58,619 nt of DNA from Candidatus Acidiferrales bacterium (GCA_030037775.1 JASHQB010000327.1:1-58619), one strand, 5' to 3'. Positions 9,619 to 18,603 are shown, counted from the first letter of the stretch. Program-made: numbers and translations. Notes: generated by a model from the letters alone, not told the origin.

Positions 9619-11775
9619 ATGGCTCTCCAGACGCGCACGAAAACAGCCAAGTTCGACTCCGCAAAGTACCAGGGACTAAGCCGCGAAATGCTGATCCGCT
9701 TGTATCGCACGATGTTTCTGTCTCGTCGGCTCGATGATCGCGAAATCCAGCTCAAGCGCCAGAACAAGATTTATTTCCAAATCAGCAGCGCAGGGCACGA
9801 AGCGGCCACCGCCGCGGCGGGGCTCGTTCTGAAGTCCGCCTACGATTGGTTTTATTTGTATTACCGTGACCGCGCGCTTTGCTTGATGCTGGGCGTTACT
9901 CCATACGAGATGCTCCTGGAAGGCGTGGGTGCAAAGGACGACCCGGCGTCGGGCGGCCGCCAAATGCCGTCGCATTGGGGGCACCAGGACTTCAACATCG
10001 TCTCGAAGTCCTCTCCTACGGGCACGCAATGGCTGCAGGCTGTCGGCGCGGCGGAAGCATCGCTCTATTTCGATCGTTTTCCGAAAGCCCTTGCTCAAGC
10101 CAGGTCCGCGCCTCTTGGCCACGCCGTGCGGCACCAGCACGACGAGGTGGTTTGCGTTTCGGGCGGTGAAGGGGCCACCAGCGAAGGCGAGTTCTGGGAA
10201 GCGCTCAACACCGCATCCAACCGTAAGCTTCCCGTGATTTTTCTGGTCGAAGACAACGGTTATGCAATTTCTGTTCCGTCCGAAGTGCAAACGCCGGGCG
10301 GCAGCGTGTCGCGCCTGGTTGTGAATCATCCCGGACTGCACATCGAAGACTACGACGGAACCGATCCGCTAGAGAGCTACGCCGCTGCCCAGCGCGCGGT
10401 CGAACATTGCCGCAACCGCCGCGGGCCGGCCCTGCTGCACGCGCACGTAACGCGTCCGTACTCTCATTCGCTTTCCGACGACGAGAAACTGTACAAATCT
10501 GCGACCGAGCGCCAAGAAGAAGCGCACCGCGATCCGATCCCCAAGTTCGGCCTGTTCCTCGTTCGCGAAGGCATTCTGGACGAACAGGAAGTGGAAGCGC
10601 TCGAGGCCAGCGTCGAAAAGGAGATCATAGAAGCGACCGACAAGGCCCTCGCTGCGGAACTTCCGGCCGCGAACTCGATTTATGAGTTTGTTTACTCGCC
10701 AGACGTTGATCCCATGAGCGACGCACTCGCTTCACAGCCCAAGGAGTCCGGCGCGGCGCTGACCATGGTCGAAATGGTTTCTGCGACGCTCATGGATGAG
10801 ATGGGCTGCGACGAACGCATCGTTGTCTTTGGAGAAGACGTCGCGGATTGCAGCCGCGAAGAGCACCTTGCGCAGGTAAAGGGAAAGGGCGGAGTTTTCA
10901 AGGCGACTTCCGGCTTGCAGCGCAAGTATGGAAGTGAAAGGGCTTTCAACTCGCCGCTGGCGGAAGCCAACATCGTTGGCCGCGCGATTGGCATGTCCAC
11001 GCGGGGCATGAAGCCGGTGACCGAGATTCAGTTTTTCGACTACATCTGGCCGGCCATGATGCAGATCCGCGATGAACTTGCCACCATGCGCTGGCGTTCA
11101 GCAGGGAAGTTCAAGTGCCCTGCGGTGATTCGCGTAGCGATCGGCGGCTATCTGACCGGTGGTGCCATCTATCACAGCCAATGCGGCGAAAGCATATTCA
11201 CGCACCAACCGGGCCTGCGCGTAGTGATGCCGTCTACTGCGCTCGACCTGTGCGGCCTTCTGCGCACGTCGATTCGATGCGATGACCCGGTCATGTTCCT
11301 GGAGCACAAACACCTGTACCGCCAGCCTTACAATCGCAGCCCCTATCCTGGCGCCGATTTCACCATACCGTTCGGCCGGGCGCGCCTGGTCCGCGAAGGC
11401 AAGGATGTCTCCATCATCACCTACGGTGCGGTTGTCCATCGAGCGGAAGTGGCTGCCGCGGAACTGGCGCGCCAGGGAATCGAAACCGAGATTCTTGATT
11501 TGCGGACTCTCAGCCCTTACGATTGGGATGCGATTGCTGCGTCCGTGCGTAAGACGAGCCGGGTCATCGTTGCCTATGAGGATTCGCTGTCCTGGGGTTA
11601 TGGAGCGGAAATCGCCGCGCGCATCGCTGACGAACTATTCGAAGATCTGGACGCTCCGGTGCGGCGTGTGGCGGCAACCGACACGTTCTGCGCCTACCAG
11701 CCAAAGCTCGAAGACGAAATTTTGCCGCAAACGGAAGATATTCTGCGCGCCGTTCGAGACATTGTTGCATTCTGA
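9619..11775 (+). CDS. 2-oxoacid dehydrogenase E1 component, fused alpha and beta subunits
   Basis: 718-aa fusion of the E1 alpha and beta chains of a branched-chain or pyruvate-type 2-oxoacid dehydrogenase complex, which decarboxylates the 2-oxoacid on TPP and acylates lipoyl-E2. The alpha half (about 1-360) has [28 protein letters not shown] and the TPP motif [15 protein letters not shown]...VEDNGYAIS. The beta half (about 375-718) has [34 protein letters not shown] and [11 protein letters not shown]2 and E3 genes are not adjacent, so they must be supplied from elsewhere. The fused arrangement is known in several phyla. Substrate (pyruvate versus branched-chain) is undecided. Confidence 0.9.
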   Translation: MALQTRTKTAKFDSAKYQGLSREMLIRLYRTMFLSRRLDDREIQLKRQNKIYFQISSAGHEAATAAAGLVLKSAYDWFYLYYRDRALCLMLGVTPYEMLLEGVGAKDDPASGGRQMPSHWGHQDFNIVSKSSPTGTQWLQAVGAAEASLYFDRFPKALAQARSAPLGHAVRHQHDEVVCVSGGEGATSEGEFWEALNTASNRKLPVIFLVEDNGYAISVPSEVQTPGGSVSRLVVNHPGLHIEDYDGTDPLESYAAAQRAVEHCRNRRGPALLHAHVTRPYSHSLSDDEKLYKSATERQEEAHRDPIPKFGLFLVREGILDEQEVEALEASVEKEIIEATDKALAAELPAANSIYEFVYSPDVDPMSDALASQPKESGAALTMVEMVSATLMDEMGCDERIVVFGEDVADCSREEHLAQVKGKGGVFKATSGLQRKYGSERAFNSPLAEANIVGRAIGMSTRGMKPVTEIQFFDYIWPAMMQIRDELATMRWRSAGKFKCPAVIRVAIGGYLTGGAIYHSQCGESIFTHQPGLRVVMPSTALDLCGLLRTSIRCDDPVMFLEHKHLYRQPYNRSPYPGADFTIPFGRARLVREGKDVSIITYGAVVHRAEVAAAELARQGIETEILDLRTLSPYDWDAIAASVRKTSRVIVAYEDSLSWGYGAEIAARIADELFEDLDAPVRRVAATDTFCAYQPKLEDEILPQTEDILRAVRDIVAF

Positions 11776-11861
11776 ATTGGTTGCGGCGGGAAACTATTTG
11801 GGCCCTTCAACCGTATCTAGAGGTAGAACGCTTCGGTGAAGCGGAGAGATGGGAGGTTTCT

Positions 11862-12197
11862 ATGATCTGCCCGAATTGTCAGCGAGAAATCGCGGATTAT
11901 TCCAGGTACTGCTATTTCTGCGGCAAGCATCAGGCAACTGCCTTTTCCGGCGCACCCACGCGGCGCTTGCACCGTTCCGTATCGGATTGCAAACTCGCCG
12001 GAGTGTGCGGCGGCCTCGCCGAATACTTCGAAACAGATTCAACGATCGTGCGTTTGGTATGGGTGCTGGTAACCTTGATGACCGGCATCGTTCCCGGAGC
12101 GGTTGTATACCTGGTCGCCTGGCTGATCATGCCGGAAATGCCCGTGGTCGTGCCTGCCGCTCCTGTACAGAACGCGCCGGAAGCTCCACACACTTGA
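11862..12197 (+). CDS. Zinc-ribbon PspC-domain membrane protein
   Basis: 111 aa. An N-terminal zinc ribbon (CPNC...CYFC, residues 3-21) is followed by a PspC domain (SDCKLAGVCGGLAEYF) and a transmembrane segment (LVWVLVTLMTGIVPGAVVYLVAWLIM). PspC proteins sit in the inner membrane and take part in envelope-stress responses. The longer open frame from TTG 11781 is rejected: ATG 11862 has an excellent GGGAGG ribosome site at 11851-11856, and the domain begins directly at it. It is convergent with the DoxX gene, 25 bp away. Confidence 0.85.
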   Translation: MICPNCQREIADYSRYCYFCGKHQATAFSGAPTRRLHRSVSDCKLAGVCGGLAEYFETDSTIVRLVWVLVTLMTGIVPGAVVYLVAWLIMPEMPVVVPAAPVQNAPEAPHT

Positions 12198-12222
12198 TTC
12201 CGGTTTGAAGCAGGCTTTCTGT

Positions 12223-12630
12223 CTATGCTTTGTTCTTGAAGATGGCGCGGTCGAGCGAGATCGCACCGGCTCCTACCGCTACCAAAGCAAATGCACCCAC
12301 GGCCATCGCCAGCGGGAATTGATAGTTGCTTACGGCCATCAATCCTCCTTGGGGAATATGGACACGGACGATAGCGATGGCCATCTCGCCCGCCAGTAAG
12401 AGCGCGGCGATTCGCGTGAAGAGCCCCAGAACCAGTAACCACCCGCCAAAAAACTCAAAGATGCCCGCTATGTAGGCGAAGTATGCAGGGAACCCCATCC
12501 TTGGGAAAGCCTGGACGGTTTCATGCATATGCGTGAAGAGCTTGGGGTAGCCGTGATAGACGAAAATGAGTCCCAGCCCCAGCCTGAGTAGCAGCAGTGC
12601 CAACGGTTTGAGTTTTTCCAGAACCTGCAT
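12223..12630 (-). CDS. DoxX family membrane protein
   Basis: 135 aa with four predicted transmembrane helices. The N-terminus LLLLRLGLGLIFVYHGYPKLF is the DoxX/SURF4-like signature, followed by GIFEFFGGWLLVLGLFTRIAALLLAGEMAIAIV. DoxX proteins are small inner-membrane proteins linked to quinone- or thiol-based redox processes; the exact role is unknown. It is a single gene, convergent with the PspC gene. Confidence 0.88.
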   Translation of the reverse strand: MQVLEKLKPLALLLLRLGLGLIFVYHGYPKLFTHMHETVQAFPRMGFPAYFAYIAGIFEFFGGWLLVLGLFTRIAALLLAGEMAIAIVRVHIPQGGLMAVSNYQFPLAMAVGAFALVAVGAGAISLDRAIFKNKA

Positions 12631-12886
12631 AATCTCTGCCCCCGCAAATGAGGTTCACTCTTTCCTGATTGCAGTTCAGGAACTTCCATTTTAACAGAAA
12701 CGTATTCACCGCAAACACGCTATGCCATCCTCGCATCGTACCGGATGTAGAGTTAATCTGACACTTAAGAGGCGCTTAGCCTGTAGCGGTCCCCATGACA
12801 ACGAGACTCCACGCCATCATCGGCGCGTCAACGGCGCATGTTACAACTCTGCGTGCCGCCACAGCCTTGGTGAGGAGCCGAATCTA

Positions 12887-13894
12887 GTGCGCCGCGCGTT
12901 CGTGGTCTCGGTAGTTGTCGGCCTGATTCTGGCTCTGACCATCCGCGAATATCGTCTGCACAGAAAAGTGCCGCTCGAAGAGGCGTATGTCGGCGGCCAA
13001 GGCGCTACGGTGTGGAATAGCACGGCGCAGATCCGTTCGCCCGTGGCGAGTCTCTCCTACGGACAGCCTGTCCTAGTCTACCAGCGCGACGGCGGCAACG
13101 CGCTCGTCGGCACTTCCACAGGATTGCGTGGATGGGTTTCGTCGGCTTCTCTGATGGATCCGGACATATGGCGCCGCGTCGCTCTTCTCGCGGAAACTAC
13201 AAAGTCCATGCCAGCGCAAGCGTTTGGGCACACACGCGCACGCGCGAATCTTCACACGCGTCCTGGAAGGCAGTCGCCGGTTATCCTGGAGGCTCCCGGT
13301 GATTCGCCTGTAACCGTCCTGCAGCACGCGATGGTTACAGCTCAGCAAGAGCCGTTGAATGCGAGTGCTGGCTCTCCTCAAAATCCCGAGGATTGGTGGC
13401 TCGTTCGCGCCAACGTCAAGGATGCCGGTGACGTATCAGGATGGGTTCTCGACCGACTCGTGTCGCTTGATTTGCCGGAGCCGCTGCCCGAATATCAAAG
13501 TTCGGAGGCCATGACGATCGTTGCGTGGTTCGAAATTAATCGCGTCGCGGACCCTGCATCAGGGGGCTATCGACCCGAATATCTCGTGGCCGGAACGCGT
13601 GATCCTCAGGGCGCATGCGATTTTAATTTGGCTCGCGTTTATACCTGGAGCGTAAAGCGGCATCGGTACGAGACAGGATTTCTCGATAGCCGCCTGTGCG
13701 GGAAGTTACCCGTCGACGTCACGCCGGCGAAAAATCCCGGTGGAGACGCGTACTTTCGGTTTCAAAATCTAAGTGCCAATGGTCCGGAGAATCGCGCTTA
13801 CGAGATGAAGCTGACGATGGTACGTCGAATTGATGTTGGGCTCAGTGCTCGGCGCAAGAATGGGAGGGTGAACCCGAGGAGGAGTCATAGTTAA
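12887..13894 (+). CDS. Membrane-anchored protein with two SH3-like domains
   Basis: 335 aa from GTG 12887, chosen because GAGGAG lies 9 nt upstream and the hydrophobic anchor (RRAFVVSVVVGLILALTI) then sits at the N-terminus. The frame is open further upstream to ATG 12722, but that part is not protein-like. Two bacterial SH3-like modules are visible: about residues 32-92 (AYVGGQGATVWN...TGLRGWVSSASL) and about 120-210 (ARANLHTRPG...DVSGWVLDRLV). A C-terminal beta-rich domain of unknown type follows. SH3 modules of this kind usually bind cell-wall components (family knowledge). The specific function is not known. Confidence 0.7.
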   Translation: MRRAFVVSVVVGLILALTIREYRLHRKVPLEEAYVGGQGATVWNSTAQIRSPVASLSYGQPVLVYQRDGGNALVGTSTGLRGWVSSASLMDPDIWRRVALLAETTKSMPAQAFGHTRARANLHTRPGRQSPVILEAPGDSPVTVLQHAMVTAQQEPLNASAGSPQNPEDWWLVRANVKDAGDVSGWVLDRLVSLDLPEPLPEYQSSEAMTIVAWFEINRVADPASGGYRPEYLVAGTRDPQGACDFNLARVYTWSVKRHRYETGFLDSRLCGKLPVDVTPAKNPGGDAYFRFQNLSANGPENRAYEMKLTMVRRIDVGLSARRKNGRVNPRRSHS

Positions 13895-13937
13895 CCGGAC
13901 GAGGTTTAGCTTTTGGTGGCTCGATTTGTGTTCAACG

Positions 13938-14885
13938 ATGCGCGTCACCGCTGCTATCGTGGCCCTCTCAGCGCTTTGCTTCGTTTCATCTTGCGGCCGG
14001 TCTCCTCAGGCCGCGCAGAACATTCCTCCTCCTCCATTCCAGTTTCTTGGACAGTGGGGCCGGAGCGGCACCCAGCCCGGGGAATTCCAGAATCCGCAAG
14101 CCCTCGCCTGTGATGCCGTGGGGAACGTCTACATTGTTGACGACGGCAATCCGACGCAGATCCAAAAATTCGATTCGCTGGGGCATCCGCTGCTGGTTTT
14201 TGCCGCCTCGGGAAATCAGAACGATTGGGATATTGCCGTCGATCCTGGCGGCGCGATCTTTGTCGTGGATCGGCATCGCGCGCAGGTGCAAATTTTCTCG
14301 CCCGAAGGAGAGTCATTTCGTACGCTGTTTTTCCATTATCGGCGCGATTTTCACGACCCGGCCGGTTTGGCCATCGATCCGATAGGAAATTTCTATCTTT
14401 CCGATTACACAGCCGGCCGCATTGTGCGCATGAGCCCTCGAGGCCGCACCTTGGAAGGCTGGGAAAGACCAGCGGGGCTCGGAGGCGGACGGTGGATGCC
14501 CTATCCGATCCGTTTGGCTCAAGATGGTAATCTTTACGTGGCCGACGCGGCCGCCCAGCACATCGAGCGGCTAACGAGCGTTGGGCGATATGTGAGCTCC
14601 TGGGATTTTCCGTTTAGCGGCATTGCGCTATCCGCCAATGCTCCGAAACCAGATGGCCTCGCCGTTTCCCCCATTTTCGTGGCTGCTTCCGACGCGCAGA
14701 AACGCCTGCTCGGAATATGGACCCTCGACGGGGCGCCGAAGCTTACCGTCGATTTTTCGCAGCATCCGGAATGGGGCGAACACGTGTCTCCAATGGACAT
14801 TGCCTTCACGCCGAAGGGCGAGCTTTTGGTTCTCGATCGTCCTGATTCACGCGTCCTGCGTTTTAAGGTTAATATCGCTCCGTGA
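13938..14885 (+). CDS. NHL-repeat lipoprotein
   Basis: 315 aa with a lipoprotein signal peptide (AAIVALSALCFVSSC, lipobox VSSC), so it is likely anchored in the envelope. The mature part is a beta-propeller of NHL-type repeats, seen as recurrent blocks such as GEFQNPQALACDAVGNVYIVDD, GGAIFVVDRHRAQVQIFSPEG, AGLAIDPIGNFYLSDY and DGNLYVADAAAQHIERL. No catalytic motif is evident. NHL propellers usually mediate binding. ATG 13938 is preferred over TTG 13926 because it gives a compact signal peptide. The next gene starts 37 bp downstream. Confidence 0.82.
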   Translation: MRVTAAIVALSALCFVSSCGRSPQAAQNIPPPPFQFLGQWGRSGTQPGEFQNPQALACDAVGNVYIVDDGNPTQIQKFDSLGHPLLVFAASGNQNDWDIAVDPGGAIFVVDRHRAQVQIFSPEGESFRTLFFHYRRDFHDPAGLAIDPIGNFYLSDYTAGRIVRMSPRGRTLEGWERPAGLGGGRWMPYPIRLAQDGNLYVADAAAQHIERLTSVGRYVSSWDFPFSGIALSANAPKPDGLAVSPIFVAASDAQKRLLGIWTLDGAPKLTVDFSQHPEWGEHVSPMDIAFTPKGELLVLDRPDSRVLRFKVNIAP

Positions 14886-14922
14886 GTGAACTTCTCGCCC
14901 AAATGGCAAGGGAGACCCGTCC

Positions 14923-15915
14923 GTGGCTTTACTGCTGACCGAGGCGGATGTCCGCGCGCTGTTGACCATGCCAGTCGCGCTCGAAGCGGTCGAGGCCGCG
15001 TTTCGACGCCTAGCCGACGGCGTCGCAGCCGTTCACCCACGCCACCGCCTGCATTTGGAAGGGTTCTCGTATTTGCATTATATGGCCGCTGCTGACGGCA
15101 CCGGAGGATACGAAGGCCTGAAAATCTATACCAGCTCCCGCGAGGGGCTGCGCTTCATGATTCCTCTTTTTCGTGCGAAAACGGGTGAACTCCTGGCCAT
15201 CCTCGAGGGCGACTATCTCGGCCAGATGCGCACCGGTGCCGCGACAGGGCTGGCAACCAAGCTGCTCGCGCGCGAGGATGCGCGGGTCGTTGGAATCATC
15301 GGCACGGGCTTACAAGCGAAGACTCAACTCGAGTCCATTGTCACAGTTCGAGAAATCAAGCGCGTTCGTGCTTTTGGGCGCAACGCAGAGCGCCGCGAGA
15401 GATTTGCGCGTGAAATGACCGATAAGCTGCGTGTGCCAGTCGATGCTGTAGGCAGCGCGGAAGCGGCGGTCCGCGATGCGGAAATCCTAGTCACCGTGAC
15501 CACGGCGGTGACTCCCGTCGTGGAGAGCCGTTGGGTACAGCCAGGAACACACATCAATGCAGTGGGCGCAAATTTCCCCCAGAAGAGGGAACTCGATTTC
15601 GAAACCGTGATGCGCGCCGGTCCGATTTTTGTCGACTCCTGCGAACAGGCAAAGATGGAGGCGGGTGACCTAATTCAATCTTTCCGCCAAGCACCAAGCT
15701 GCTGGGACGGCGTGAAGGAACTTGCGCAGCTGGTCGCGGGCCGCGCCGCCGGCCGCAACTCGCGCGATCAAATCACCCTTTTCAAATCAAGCGGGATTGC
15801 CATCGAGGATATCGTCACGGCTGGGAGAGTCTATGAGCTAGCTTTGGAGAGAAAGCTGGGAAAACAGGTGAGCTTTTGGGAAGCTGACGGAGCGAGGGAG
15901 CGAACGGCCTCCTAG
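14923..15915 (+). CDS. Ornithine cyclodeaminase / mu-crystallin family dehydrogenase
   Basis: 330 aa with a Rossmann NAD(P)-binding motif GIIGTGLQAKTQLES near residue 127, then FGRNAERRERFA. Family markers upstream include GEYEGLKIY-like and GDYLGQMRTGAATGLATKLLA segments. Members include ornithine cyclodeaminase, alanine dehydrogenase and imine or ketimine reductases, so the substrate cannot be assigned. GTG 14923 follows AAGGGAGA at suitable spacing. The 3' end overlaps the convergent anti-sigma gene by 4 bp. Confidence 0.85.
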   Translation: MALLLTEADVRALLTMPVALEAVEAAFRRLADGVAAVHPRHRLHLEGFSYLHYMAAADGTGGYEGLKIYTSSREGLRFMIPLFRAKTGELLAILEGDYLGQMRTGAATGLATKLLAREDARVVGIIGTGLQAKTQLESIVTVREIKRVRAFGRNAERRERFAREMTDKLRVPVDAVGSAEAAVRDAEILVTVTTAVTPVVESRWVQPGTHINAVGANFPQKRELDFETVMRAGPIFVDSCEQAKMEAGDLIQSFRQAPSCWDGVKELAQLVAGRAAGRNSRDQITLFKSSGIAIEDIVTAGRVYELALERKLGKQVSFWEADGARERTAS

Positions 15916-16154
15916 CTCTTTGGATGGTGGCAAAGCCGTTTCAGCAATGCATCGTGCAACCGCTTGCGCACGTCTTCGGAAAGCGGAAGCGGCTCCGAAT
16001 TGCAAAAAATCTGAATCGTCTTTTTCGTTGTGTCCACCAGCAGGTGGCAATCCTCGCAGTGCTCCAAGTGAATTTCGAGCGATTGCCGCAAGCCATTGTC
16101 CAGCGCTTCATCCAAGTAATTTGAAAGTTCTCGCACCACGCCTCTACAGTTCAT
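15912..16154 (-). CDS. Zinc-finger (zf-HC2) anti-sigma factor, soluble
   Basis: 80 aa, containing the H-x3-C-x2-C zinc motif (HLEHCEDC, residues 29-36) with a preceding Cys3, as in ZAS-type anti-sigma factors. There is no transmembrane helix, so it should be cytoplasmic like RsrA, in contrast to the more common membrane-spanning ZAS proteins. Its ATG overlaps the TGA of the sigma gene (4 bp), indicating translational coupling. It presumably binds and holds inactive the ECF sigma factor encoded just upstream. Confidence 0.85.
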   Translation of the reverse strand: MNCRGVVRELSNYLDEALDNGLRQSLEIHLEHCEDCHLLVDTTKKTIQIFCNSEPLPLSEDVRKRLHDALLKRLCHHPKS

Positions 16155-16795
16155 TGCGCTACGCCTCGCAGAAAATATCTGTTTAGTTTGTCCCTCAATT
16201 TCAACCTCGCTCTCAGCAGGCGCGATTTCACTGCGGGAACGGAGATCCCCAGCGCGTCCGCGGTCTCTTCTGTGGAAAGTTCTTCGATGTCTCGCAATTG
16301 GAACACGGTTCGAAACGAAGGATCCAGTTCGCCGATCACTTGCGAAAGAATTCGCGCCAGTTCTTCCTGGGAATATCGCTCTTCCGGCGACGGCCCCCAG
16401 TCCTCGACGTCGCGCGGCATGAAATTCTCTTCGGTTTCAATTTCCTCGTCGAGCGACACGTCCTTCGGCCGGCGCTTGCGTAACTTCATCAGCGCCTGGT
16501 TCACCGCAATTCGTACCAGCCATGTATAGAACCGCGAATTCCCTTGAAACTCTCCCAAGTGCTCGTAAGCCTTCAAAAAGGCTTCCTGTGACACGTCCTG
16601 GGCATCTTCCGTGTTCTGTGTGATGTGCTGAGCCAGACGGAAAATCTTCCGCTCGTACCGGCTGACCAGCACCTCAAAGGCGGAGATGTCCCCGGCTTTT
16701 GCCGCCGCAACGAGGGACGATTCGTTGTCAGCGTCCACGATCATCGGAGGGGTGGCCTTTTCCGGCGAAGGTTGAGGTTTTGGCTTGGCATTCAT
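16151..16795 (-). CDS. ECF (sigma-70 family) RNA polymerase sigma factor
   Basis: 214 aa from ATG 16795; the frame continues to TTG 16819, and the exact start is unsure. Region 2 is seen as FEVLVSRYERKIFRLAQHI, ...DAQDVSQEAFLKAYEHL and FYTWLVRIAVN. Region 4 is ELDPSFRTVFQLRDIEELSTEETADALGISVPAVKSRLLRARLKLR. The linker carries an acidic stretch (DEEIETEENFMPRDVEDWG), common in RpoE-like ECFs. It is translationally coupled to the zinc-finger anti-sigma gene. It is divergent from the TetR gene, but I see no evidence that it controls the aromatic cluster. Confidence 0.92.
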   Translation of the reverse strand: MNAKPKPQPSPEKATPPMIVDADNESSLVAAAKAGDISAFEVLVSRYERKIFRLAQHITQNTEDAQDVSQEAFLKAYEHLGEFQGNSRFYTWLVRIAVNQALMKLRKRRPKDVSLDEEIETEENFMPRDVEDWGPSPEERYSQEELARILSQVIGELDPSFRTVFQLRDIEELSTEETADALGISVPAVKSRLLRARLKLRDKLNRYFLRGVAQ

Positions 16796-16923
16796 GTTGG
16801 GAATAGGAGCGTAGCACAATCTGCCATACAGCGCTCGCCATCCCTATTCGACGCATACTGACGGGCTTAAGATGCGGTTTCTTGGAAGAAATGCACAGTT
16901 ATTTCACTTTTGCAGTAAGCTGC

Positions 16924-16952
16924 TTGACACCTTGGCGGCGGGGCACTATGCT
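16924..16952 (+). promoter_or_regulatory. Strong sigma-70 promoter of tetR and probably the catabolic cluster
   Basis: Perfect TTGACA at 16924-16929, a 17-bp spacer, and TATGCT at 16947-16952 (four of six matches to TATAAT). The expected transcription start falls near 16959, at the left edge of the operator, 27 nt before the ATG at 16986. Confidence 0.75.
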
Positions 16953-16958
16953 TTCTCT

Positions 16959-16972
16959 CGAACGAACGTTCG
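16959..16972. promoter_or_regulatory. Inverted-repeat operator for the TetR regulator
   Basis: CGAACG-AA-CGTTCG: two perfect 6-bp arms around a 2-bp centre, placed directly over the expected transcription start of the TTGACA/TATGCT promoter. Binding here would block transcription of tetR and of genes co-transcribed with it. From memory, the layout fits the CNAACGNNCGTTNG type of site described for the TetR-family phenylacetate regulator PaaR of Thermus. That fits with the acyl-CoA catabolic genes downstream. Confidence 0.65.
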
Positions 16973-16985
16973 AACGGTTTCGCGC

Positions 16986-17654
16986 ATGCCACATACCGAC
17001 GAGCCCGACCAAGTTTCGCGAAAGCTGGAAACGATTCTCCGCCACGCCGCACAAGTCTTTGCGGACAAGGGATACGAGGGGGCTTCGATTCGCGATATCA
17101 GCCGTTCCAGCCGCATCTCACTCTCTGGAATGTATTATTACGTTAGGAGTAAGCAGGAAATACTCTATCTCATTCAGATTCATACATTTAAGACGGTGCT
17201 GGCGCGCCTCCAGGATTCCCTCCGCGGTGTTCGGAACCCGTCGGAACGGCTGCGTATCCTCGTGCACAATCACCTTGCGTATTTCTTGCAGCACCCCACG
17301 GAAATGAAGGTTCTGGCTCATGAGGACGATGCGCTCGAAGGCGCCTATCGACAGGAGGTTGCCGAAATCAAGCGTCGATATTACGGTATTGCCGTTGAGA
17401 TCTTCGAAGCCTTACACGAGGATGGCGAACGCCGCCGCTTGACTCCGCGTGTGGCTGTTTTGTCTTTGTTTGGCATGATGAACTGGATTCATACGTGGTA
17501 CCGGCCGCAGCGTGATCCCCAGGCCGACACCCTTTCGCGCGCCATGTCGGAAATGTTCTTGCACGGGGTGATGAACGGGCATCATCCGCTGGCGCGCAGA
17601 TCATTGGGCAATGGGCGGAGTCGCGCCAATGTCGCGGCCCGTCTCGCCGTTTAG
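16986..17654 (+). CDS. TetR family transcriptional regulator
   Basis: 222 aa. The N-terminal helix-turn-helix is clear (ILRHAAQVFADKGYEGASIRDISRSSRISLSGMYYYVRSKQEIL, about residues 16-60). The helical C-terminal ligand domain resembles those of fatty-acid or acyl-CoA-responsive members. The open frame extends upstream to 16872, but that would cross the promoter, so ATG 16986 is chosen. There is a good promoter with an inverted-repeat operator just upstream, and the enoyl-CoA hydratase gene lies 32 bp downstream. It is likely an autoregulated repressor released by an aromatic acyl-CoA (inference). Confidence 0.88.
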   Translation: MPHTDEPDQVSRKLETILRHAAQVFADKGYEGASIRDISRSSRISLSGMYYYVRSKQEILYLIQIHTFKTVLARLQDSLRGVRNPSERLRILVHNHLAYFLQHPTEMKVLAHEDDALEGAYRQEVAEIKRRYYGIAVEIFEALHEDGERRRLTPRVAVLSLFGMMNWIHTWYRPQRDPQADTLSRAMSEMFLHGVMNGHHPLARRSLGNGRSRANVAARLAV

Positions 17655-17686
17655 TCTTGAACGCGATTCGATAGGAGGCATTTTCA

Positions 17687-18496
17687 ATGGCAACGATTCA
17701 AGCAGTGGACCAAAAGCAGCTGGTGCGTTATCGGGTCGAGCAGGGAATCGCGGTGATCGAGTTGGATGATCCGCCGGCAAACACCTACACCTACGAAATG
17801 ATGCGCCAGCTGGATGATGCCATCCTGCAGGCGCGCATGGACGAAAGCGTGCACGTTCTCCTGTTGCGAGGTGCGGGCGAGAAGTTTTTCTCCGCCGGCG
17901 CCAGCATTCCCATGCTGGCCAAGGTCGATCCGCAGTTCAAATATTATTTCTGCCTGCACGCGAATGAAACTCTGTCGCGCCTGGAGCAGACGCCCAAGCT
18001 CGTGATCGCTGCCTTGAATGGCCACACCGTCGGCGGCGGCCTGGAAATCGCCCTGGCGTGCGACATTCGCATCGCGAAAAAAGAAGGCGGCAAGATCGGC
18101 TTGCCGGAAGTGAACCTGGGAGTTTTGCCCGGCACCGGAGGCACTCAGCGCCTGCTGCGCGTTATCGGCCGCGCCCGCGCCATGGAGCTGATGACCACGG
18201 GCCGCACGTTCAGCTTCGAGGAAGCTCTCGAAATGGGTCTGATTCACTATATCTACGAACGTGACTCCTTCTGGGACGAAGTGATGTCCTATGCCCGTCA
18301 GTTCTGCCCGCCCAACAAAGCCTCGCGCGCCGTTGGTCGCATCAAGCGCGCCGTCGTCACTGGAGCGGAAGTGGGATTCGGCGAGGCTCTTGGCATCGAG
18401 CGCGAGTTGCAACAGTTGCTCTTCACTAGCGAAGACGCCAAGGAAGGTTTGAAGGCCTACGTCGATAAGCGTCAACCGGAATTCAAGGGTAAATAG
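17687..18496 (+). CDS. Enoyl-CoA hydratase/isomerase family protein
   Basis: 269 aa, crotonase fold. The oxyanion-hole segment FFSAGASIPML and the catalytic region NGHTVGGGLEIALACDIRIA...IGLPEVNLGVLPGTGGTQRL are intact. Both glutamates that act in water addition to enoyl-CoA in the rat enzyme are present (GGGLEIAL and GLPEVNL). Likely role: hydration of a ring-derived or open-chain enoyl-CoA in the aromatic acyl-CoA pathway encoded downstream. ATG 17687 follows a near-perfect AGGAGG. It may be co-transcribed with tetR 32 bp upstream. It is shorter than BoxC (about 550 aa), so it is not a BoxC-type lyase. Confidence 0.88.
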   Translation: MATIQAVDQKQLVRYRVEQGIAVIELDDPPANTYTYEMMRQLDDAILQARMDESVHVLLLRGAGEKFFSAGASIPMLAKVDPQFKYYFCLHANETLSRLEQTPKLVIAALNGHTVGGGLEIALACDIRIAKKEGGKIGLPEVNLGVLPGTGGTQRLLRVIGRARAMELMTTGRTFSFEEALEMGLIHYIYERDSFWDEVMSYARQFCPPNKASRAVGRIKRAVVTGAEVGFGEALGIERELQQLLFTSEDAKEGLKAYVDKRQPEFKGK

Positions 18497-18502
18497 CCCA
18501 AT

Positions 18503-18538
18503 GATGAGCGCCGTGGGCTAACTGCGCAAGCGCTCATC
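18503..18538 (+). other. Inverted repeat with competing hairpins after the hydratase gene
   Basis: A perfect 9-bp inverted repeat pairs GATGAGCGC (18503-18511) with GCGCTCATC (18530-18538), 18 nt apart. A second pair, TAGCCC (18494-18499) with GGGCTA (18515-18520), overlaps it, so the two hairpins exclude each other. No U-tract follows, so this is not a classical terminator; mRNA processing or attenuation is possible. Confidence 0.4.
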
Positions 18539-18603
18539 GGTTACAAGCGGGTGAAAGGTGCCTGGCTGGAAGCCGATATCTTGGACGGAGATTTCTGGAA
18601 GCG

